A DNA stretch of 10,633 nt from positions 1 to 10,633 of the forward strand of contig CAZTGE010000136.1 in the NCBI GenBank assembly GCA_964612995.1. The letters are read 5' to 3'. This document shows, in pieces, positions 6,604 to 10,633 of the stretch. A program made the translations under genes and the position numbers. The DNA is from SLQH01 sp964612995 (GTDB lineage: Bacteria > Planctomycetota > UBA11346). The notes under the pieces were generated by a model that searched no databases, was not told the DNA's origin, and saw only the letters and a program-made list of their open reading frames with translations. The first letter of the stretch is position 1, and every line of letters starts with the position of its first letter.

Positions 6604-7593
6604 ATGCCCCACGCCTGGATGATCCGCAGCGGCCGCGGCAGTGCCCATGTCGATGATTTCGTGAGCAAGGGGGTCGCCGCTATCGGCTGGAGCGAGCTGG
6701 GCGAACTCGCAGGAAACGACCGGGACGGCTTCATGACGCGCGTGCAGGCCGCCTACCCCGGCAAGCATCGCTCGGCGGTGGCCAATGATGCCACCGTGCT
6801 GCATCGGTTCGTGCAGGAAATGCAGGAGGGCGATGCGGTGGTCACCTACGACAGCGAGCGGCGCCTCTATCACCTGGGTACCATCGCCGGCCCCTATCGT
6901 CATCAGCCGGAGCTCATCCCGGGTCTGCCCCAGACGCGACGCGTGACCTGGAGCCGCACAGTCAATCGCGACGACCTGAGGCGGGCGACCCGCAACAGTC
7001 TGAGCAGCACCCTGAGCCTGTTTCGACTGAGCCCGGAGGTGCTCGCCGACCTGCAGGGCGACCGGTCCGCGTCATTCCCGACCGTAGAGCTGGACGAGGA
7101 GGTGATCGCCACCGAAGACACGATCGACGACACAGCCGAGCGATCCCTGGAACTCATCAAGGACCAGGTGACCGAGCTGGATGAGGATGAGATGGAAGAA
7201 TTGATGGCCGGGGTCCTCCGTGCCATGGGCTACAAGGCCCAGGTGAGCCCGACGGGGCCGGATCGTGGTGTTGACGTGACCGCTTCGCCTGACGGTCTGG
7301 GCCTCGAGCAGCCGCGCATCAAGGCCGAGGTGAAACACCGGCCCAAGACGCCTATGGGTGCCCAGGAGATCCGTAATTTCATCGCCACGCTGCGGCTGGG
7401 CGATTCCGGCCTCTTCCTCTCCACCGGCGGATTCACGCGTGAGGCGCGCTACGAGGCCGAGCGGGCCACGCTGCCGGTATCGCTGATCTCGCTCGACGAT
7501 CTCGTGCGCCTGATCACCGAGCACTACCACCGTTTCGATGCGAAGGCGCGCATCCTGATCCCGCTCGAGCAGGTCTGGTGGCCAGCCCGCTGA
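6604..7593 (+). CDS. Putative type IV restriction endonuclease: EVE/PUA-like domain fused to Mrr nuclease
   Basis: A 329-residue protein. Residues 1-~115 (HAWMIRSGRG, AAIGW, EGDAVVTYD, YHLGTIAGPY) resemble an EVE/PUA-like fold, a family known for reading modified bases. Residues ~150-200 form a very acidic linker (ELDEEV, TELDEDEMEEL). The C-terminal half is an Mrr-type PD-(D/E)xK nuclease: MGYKAQVSPTGPDRGVDV (D220 and D224) and AEVKH (E242, K244), then GAQEIRNFIATLR and GLFLSTGGFTREARYEAE. Such an architecture suggests cleavage of phage or foreign DNA carrying modified bases. GGAGG lies 5 nt before the ATG, a strong ribosome site and the best in the operon. The start is 12 nt after the small ORF. 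The Mrr call is firm; the N-terminal assignment comes from motif resemblance only. Confidence 0.88.
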   Translation: MPHAWMIRSGRGSAHVDDFVSKGVAAIGWSELGELAGNDRDGFMTRVQAAYPGKHRSAVANDATVLHRFVQEMQEGDAVVTYDSERRLYHLGTIAGPYRHQPELIPGLPQTRRVTWSRTVNRDDLRRATRNSLSSTLSLFRLSPEVLADLQGDRSASFPTVELDEEVIATEDTIDDTAERSLELIKDQVTELDEDEMEELMAGVLRAMGYKAQVSPTGPDRGVDVTASPDGLGLEQPRIKAEVKHRPKTPMGAQEIRNFIATLRLGDSGLFLSTGGFTREARYEAERATLPVSLISLDDLVRLITEHYHRFDAKARILIPLEQVWWPAR

Positions 7594-7668
7594 GCGAGCG
7601 GTCTGCACGGGTTCTCGTGGCCCGATTCCGTCGCCCCTGCTGAACGATGCCGCCGCTGGTCGGGCGGA

Positions 7669-7950
7669 TCACGGATTCCGTGGCTCCTGCGGTCGCTGGG
7701 CCTCCGCGTCCGCGTCTGCGTCCGCGCCGGGCCCGGATCGTCTGCGCCGCCGCCACCAGCGGGCCACCACCTGTTTGCCGATGATCAGGGTGCCCGCCCA
7801 GAAACTGACCTCCATGAGGACGAAACAGGCCAGGGCGAGCCAGCCGCGCGCGGCCAGCGACAGCGGCAGGAAGCCGACCAGGAACATGCCGGCGAACCAG
7901 ACGCCCGCCATGCCGATCAAGATGAGCCCCAGCCAACGTCGCCAGGCCAT
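7669..7950 (-). CDS. Small membrane protein, transporter-suffix-domain type
   Basis: A 93-residue inner-membrane protein with two predicted helices: about residues 5-28 (WLGLILIGMAGVWFAGMFLV) and 36-58 (GWLALACFVLMEVSFWAGTL). The signature FLPLSLAARGWLA followed by EVSFWAGTLIIGKQVVARW resembles the short transporter-suffix family, whose function is unknown. The basic run WWRRRRRS after helix 2 suggests a cytoplasmic C-terminus. The tail contains ADADADAE, encoded by imperfect gcgtcc hexamer repeats near 7701-7724. The ATG at 7950 is chosen because AGGAGG lies 4 nt upstream; the frame remains open further upstream but that extension is low-complexity and crosses an inverted repeat. It is convergent with the Mrr gene, 75 bp apart, with no obvious terminator between them. 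Confidence 0.72.
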   Translation of the reverse strand: MAWRRWLGLILIGMAGVWFAGMFLVGFLPLSLAARGWLALACFVLMEVSFWAGTLIIGKQVVARWWRRRRRSGPGADADADAEAQRPQEPRNP

Positions 7951-7980
7951 GGATCCTCCTCTGCAGGCGGAGCGTACCGC

Positions 7981-7999
7981 GTGGGCGGCAGCCGCCCAC
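7981..7999. repeat. 8-bp stem hairpin upstream of the small membrane gene
   Basis: gtgggcgg (7981-7988) and ccgcccac (7992-7999) pair perfectly around cag. On the minus strand it lies about 30 nt upstream of the membrane-protein ATG, so it would be in or near its 5' untranslated region. A regulatory role is possible but unsupported beyond position. Confidence 0.45.
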
Positions 8000-8043
8000 C
8001 CAATGAGCATGCTGGTTGGTGGAATGGTCGCACGTGCCGTTCG

Positions 8044-8140
8044 CTGCTCCCCGGCCTCCGGGGCGGGCACCAGCAGGTAGCGGAACAGATGACGACGGGT
8101 CCGTTGTGCCGGGGTTTCGTTCGAAGGCGTCTGTCGAACG
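8044..8140. repeat. Two further hairpins in a gene-free stretch
   Basis: CCCCGG (8049-8054) pairs with CCGGGG (8058-8063) around cct; outside it CTGCT (8044-8048) can pair with AGCAG (8072-8076) across an unpaired bulge. Separately, cgttcga (8118-8124) pairs with tcgaacg (8134-8140) around a 9-nt loop. Short stems are common by chance in GC-rich DNA, but their clustering with the neighbours at 7981 and 8189 is notable. The whole stretch 7951-8312 has no gene that I can support. Confidence 0.4.
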
Positions 8141-8188
8141 CATGGCTGAGCAGACACCGTCGCGAAAAGTCGTAGCGTGCTGTCAATG

Positions 8189-8261
8189 CAGGGCTTCGCG
8201 ATCGAGGCGGACCGGAGCGTAGCAGCGCTACGTGAGGATCCGCCGACCGAGCGAAGTCCTG
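8189..8261. repeat. ~73-nt long imperfect palindrome (interspersed repeat or structured RNA candidate)
   Basis: Three nested arms share one axis. The outer pair is cagggcttcgc (8189-8199) with gcgaagtcctg (8251-8261), 10 of 11 Watson-Crick plus one G-U. The middle pair is ggcgga (8206-8211) with tccgcc (8239-8244). The inner pair is cgtagc (8218-8223) with gctacg (8227-8232) around agc. Symmetric 6-nt internal loops separate the outer and middle arms. It lies about 50 bp past the fucosidase stop and has no T-tract. A fold this long suggests either an interspersed intergenic repeat or the 3' structure of the fucosidase transcript. Confidence 0.65.
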
Positions 8262-8312
8262 TAGTGGCGGTGCGATACGGCTTTGCAGCAGATTTCTCAT
8301 GAGGGATCCGGG

Positions 8313-9602
8313 CTAGGCCATGAACAGCTCGATCACCGGCACCACCTCCTCGGGGCGGCGCTGGGGCAGGGTGATGACCAGGTCATCCCCACTCTCGCTG
8401 CCCTGCCAGGCCTCGATGCCCCTCATGGGCACCTCGCTGGCGTCGTGCAGCAGCTGTGCGTAGACCGCCTGGCCGGCCAGACCGGGCAGGCGTAGGTGCT
8501 TGTAGGGCCAAGCGAAGATGTGCACGTAGAGCCGCTTCTTCTGCGGATGCCAGGTCAGCCGGCAGTCGCGGGGGCAGGCGGCGGCGTAGGACTCGGGTGC
8601 CTCGGTGCAGCCATAGATGCTGCGGGAGTGCCGCCGCATCCAGGCGCCGATGCCGCGCAGGCGTTCGAGGGCGCGGGCATCGATCTCACCGCGACCGGTG
8701 GGACCGACGTTGAGCAACAGGTTGCCGCCCTTGCTGACGCAGTCGATCAGGGTCTGCACCAGGTTTTCGGTGCTGCGCCAGCTGGCCTCGTCGCGATGGT
8801 AGCCCCAGGAGCCGGAAAGGGTCTGGCAGGCCTCCCAGACCACCGGCTTACCGTCTACCTGCACCCAGTCCTGGGGCTGGTACTGCTCCGGGGTCTTGAC
8901 GTCCCAGCCATCGGGCAGGTCCAGCCGGTCGTTGAGGATGATCTCCGGCCGCAGCTCGCGGATCAGGGCGATCAGCTCCTCGCTGCGCCAGTCGGCGCGA
9001 CCCTTCCCCTCCGGGCCGCGGCCGGGGTAGCTGAAGTCGAACCAGAGGATGTCGACCTCGCCGTAGCCGGTGAGCAGCTCGCGCACCTGGCCGTGCAGAT
9101 GGTCGGCGTAGCGCTGCTGGTCGCGCCCCTGGTTGAGGGCGGCGCGATCGCGGTTGCGGTTGTTGCCGATGTGCGGATCGATCAGGTAGTCGGGATGGTG
9201 CCAGTCGATCAGCGAATGGTAGAAGCCGGTACGCAGGCCGTGAATTTGGAAGGCCTCCACCATCGGTCGCAGCAGGTCGCGACCGGCCGGGGTGTTGGGC
9301 GCCTTGTAGTCGGTGAGGGCGCTGTCCCAGAGGCAGAAGCCATCGTGGTGCTTGGTGGTGACCACGAAGTATTTCATGCCCGCCTGGGCGGCGGCCGCCG
9401 CCCAGGCCTCGGGGTCGTAGAGGTCGGGCTCGAAGTGATCGAAGTAGCGCCGGTCGTAGTCGGCATCCTCGAGCTCCTCGTTGTGCTTGAGCCATTCGTG
9501 TCGTGCGCCGAGGGCGTAGAGGCCCCAGTGGATGAAGAGGCCGAAACGGTCGTGGGCGAACCAGTCGGTGTCGCCGGGGGTGGGGGTGGTCGGGCGGGTC
9601 AT
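8313..9602 (-). CDS. Alpha-L-fucosidase (GH29), cytoplasmic
   Basis: A retaining glycosidase that releases terminal L-fucose. It has 429 residues. Family features are DRFGLFIHWGLYALG (18-32), KYFVVTTKHHDGFCLW (77-92), YGEVDILWFDFSYPG with probable nucleophile D189, VVWEACQTLSGSWGYH (254-269), and KGGNLLLNVGPTGRGEI (291-307). The last ~80 residues would form the beta-sandwich typical of GH29. The start at 9602 places the conserved DTDWFAHDRFG 11 residues in, and AGGAG lies 11 nt upstream. There is no signal peptide, so the enzyme should act on oligosaccharides or glycosides already imported. It is divergent from the AraC-family gene. The frame extends upstream past the start, but that extension covers the regulator's promoter region and has no family sequence. 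Confidence 0.93.
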   Translation of the reverse strand: MTRPTTPTPGDTDWFAHDRFGLFIHWGLYALGARHEWLKHNEELEDADYDRRYFDHFEPDLYDPEAWAAAAAQAGMKYFVVTTKHHDGFCLWDSALTDYKAPNTPAGRDLLRPMVEAFQIHGLRTGFYHSLIDWHHPDYLIDPHIGNNRNRDRAALNQGRDQQRYADHLHGQVRELLTGYGEVDILWFDFSYPGRGPEGKGRADWRSEELIALIRELRPEIILNDRLDLPDGWDVKTPEQYQPQDWVQVDGKPVVWEACQTLSGSWGYHRDEASWRSTENLVQTLIDCVSKGGNLLLNVGPTGRGEIDARALERLRGIGAWMRRHSRSIYGCTEAPESYAAACPRDCRLTWHPQKKRLYVHIFAWPYKHLRLPGLAGQAVYAQLLHDASEVPMRGIEAWQGSESGDDLVITLPQRRPEEVVPVIELFMA

Positions 9603-9736
9603 GGCAGCGAGCGCTCCTGCGGGCTGATGGTGGAAGGGGCGCTCCAGTATGCCATTCGCCAGCGGCCGTCCATGCACCTCCAGCGCCGGTTTGTGAACGT
9701 TCCTTGCACGGCGGATCGCTCGCCGACCCTGTGCCC
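9603..9736. promoter_or_regulatory. Divergent promoter region, fucosidase / AraC regulator
   Basis: This 134-bp space separates two divergent start codons and must hold both promoters unless one gene is leaderless. The only dyad I see is GTGAACGTTCCTTGCAC (9693-9709), an imperfect palindrome with five of eight pairs matching, a weak operator candidate. No convincing -35/-10 pair is visible on either strand. The assignment rests on gene layout. Confidence 0.45.
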
Positions 9737-10507
9737 ATGCCGCAGCCACCGGTGCAGTCCCGTCTCCAGCTTCTGCAATGCGAGGCGGTCGAGCTGCAGC
9801 GCTGGAGCTATCCCGACCTGTCGGCCCCCTTCTGGCGTGTGTACTGGAACAGCATGCCGGGGGCCTGGGTGGAGGGTGCCGGCGGCCGGCTACAACTGGA
9901 CCCAACCAACTGCGTGCTGATCGCTCCGCGCACCGCCTTCGCCACAGGGCTCACGGTCCCCGTCCGCCACCACTACCTGCACATGCGCGCCGGTCCGCCC
10001 TACGACGAGGCAGCCCCCGGCATCCACCGGCTGCCGCTTCGCGAGGAGTGGCAGCGGCTGCTGGCCGCGCTACCGGAGTCGGGCGCCCCACCGCCGGACG
10101 CCGCCACCGCCCTGTTTCTGCAGGCGGCGGCGGCGACCATGCTCGTCTCCCTGCCAACGAGCACCTGGCGGCTGCCCCGCCGCGACCCGCGCATCGCCCT
10201 GGTGCTACGCCGCCTGCAGGAGATTCCCCTGCCGACGCCGGACAATGCCAGGCTGGCGCGCTCGGTGGACATGCACCCCAGCGCCTTCGGTCGCCTGTTC
10301 CGGACCGCGACCGGCGAGTCGCCGCAAGCCTACGCCCGCCGCCTGCGCCTCGAACAGGCGGCGGCGCTGCTGGCCAACTCCGAGCGCTCCATCGACGCCA
10401 TCGCCGAGGACTGCGGCTTCTGCGATCGCCACCACTTCAGTCGCGCCTTCGCCCATTGCTTCGGGGTGCCGCCGGCGGCGTACCGGCGGAGCCGTGGCGG
10501 GATGTGA
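9737..10507 (+). CDS. AraC-family transcriptional regulator
   Basis: A 256-residue one-component regulator. Residues ~20-110 fit a cupin-like sugar-binding domain (PFWRVYWNSMPGAWVE, LIAPRTAF, HHYLHMRAG). Residues ~155-250 are the double helix-turn-helix: ARLARSVDMHPSAFGRLFRTATGESPQAYARRLRLEQAAALL and then SIDAIAEDCGFCDRHHFSRAFAHCFGVPPAAYRR, matching the AraC/XylS signature. The ATG at 9737 is preferred. Alternative in-frame starts are GTG at 9731 and TTG at 9704; no clear ribosome site distinguishes them. Divergence from the GH29 gene suggests it activates that gene in response to fucose or a fucoside, which is inference. Confidence 0.9.
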   Translation: MPQPPVQSRLQLLQCEAVELQRWSYPDLSAPFWRVYWNSMPGAWVEGAGGRLQLDPTNCVLIAPRTAFATGLTVPVRHHYLHMRAGPPYDEAAPGIHRLPLREEWQRLLAALPESGAPPPDAATALFLQAAAATMLVSLPTSTWRLPRRDPRIALVLRRLQEIPLPTPDNARLARSVDMHPSAFGRLFRTATGESPQAYARRLRLEQAAALLANSERSIDAIAEDCGFCDRHHFSRAFAHCFGVPPAAYRRSRGGM

Positions 10508-10633
10508 GCAGTTCCGTGGGCGGGAGAAAGCTCAGCGTCGCACGCCCTGCTCGACATGCAGATGGAAAGATTGTAGCCACTCAGGCCCAACGGGCAGGAG
10601 CGGTTACAGCGCCCTTTTCGGGACCCCATCGTA
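10508..10633. other. Gene-free end of window
   Basis: I see no supportable gene, RNA or strong terminator here. A short dyad, gccc-aac-gggc near 10588-10598, precedes cccttttc but is separated from it by about 15 nt, so it is a poor terminator candidate for the AraC gene. Confidence 0.5.

Noticed and set aside
7594..7668. Bidirectional terminator between the convergent Mrr and membrane-protein genes
   Set aside because: Only short stems (CACG/CGTG, CCGCC/GGCGG) with large loops are present, and no T-run follows on either strand.
8496..9920. 474-codon plus-strand open frame opposite the fucosidase
   Set aside because: The product is a Val/Gly/Ala-rich shadow. The GH29 motifs on the minus strand explain the region.
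10330..10629. 99-codon minus-strand open frame at the right end
   Set aside because: It overlaps the conserved HTH end of the AraC gene. The product is Ser/Arg-rich with no recognisable features and no ribosome site.

Overview
This is a high-GC window, probably from a gammaproteobacterium. Codon use is strongly GC-biased. The REP-like palindrome next to an IS200-type (Y1/HUH) transposase and the type I restriction gene set resemble what I know from purple sulfur bacteria and relatives (Chromatiales), but that placement is inference. The window comes from a draft assembly: a run of exactly 100 N lies at 2043-2142.

Left and centre (1-7593) form a plus-strand genome-defence block. It starts with a REP-associated tyrosine transposase (RAYT) whose open frame runs through REP-like hairpins at both ends. 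Its stop overlaps, as ATGA, the start of a COG2865-type ATP-binding/HTH protein (AlbA_2 + GHKL-like ATPase + winged helix). That gene is damaged as sequenced: one base appears missing near 1000, and the assembly gap falls inside a 12-bp tandem repeat encoding (TTQK)n. A 163-bp spacer with a perfect 14-bp inverted repeat leads to hsdR, the motor/nuclease subunit of a type I restriction enzyme. Then follow a YgjP/SprT-like zinc metallopeptidase 4 bp downstream, a small unrecognised ORF coupled to it by TGATG, and a probable type IV restriction enzyme combining an EVE/PUA-like N-terminal domain with an Mrr nuclease. hsdM and hsdS are not in the window; if present they should lie to the left.

Right (7594-10633) looks like ordinary chromosome. 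A small two-helix membrane protein of the transporter-suffix type lies on the minus strand. A gene-free stretch of about 360 bp rich in inverted repeats separates it from a minus-strand GH29 alpha-L-fucosidase with no signal peptide. The fucosidase is divergent from an AraC-family regulator, its likely controller. The last 126 bp hold no gene I can support.

How it fits together: HsdR would cut DNA lacking the host's type I methylation, whereas the EVE-Mrr protein would be expected to attack DNA carrying foreign modifications, so the two are complementary barriers. The COG2865 protein and the metallopeptidase are recurrent but poorly understood companions of type I loci. The fucosidase/AraC pair is a separate sugar-catabolic unit.
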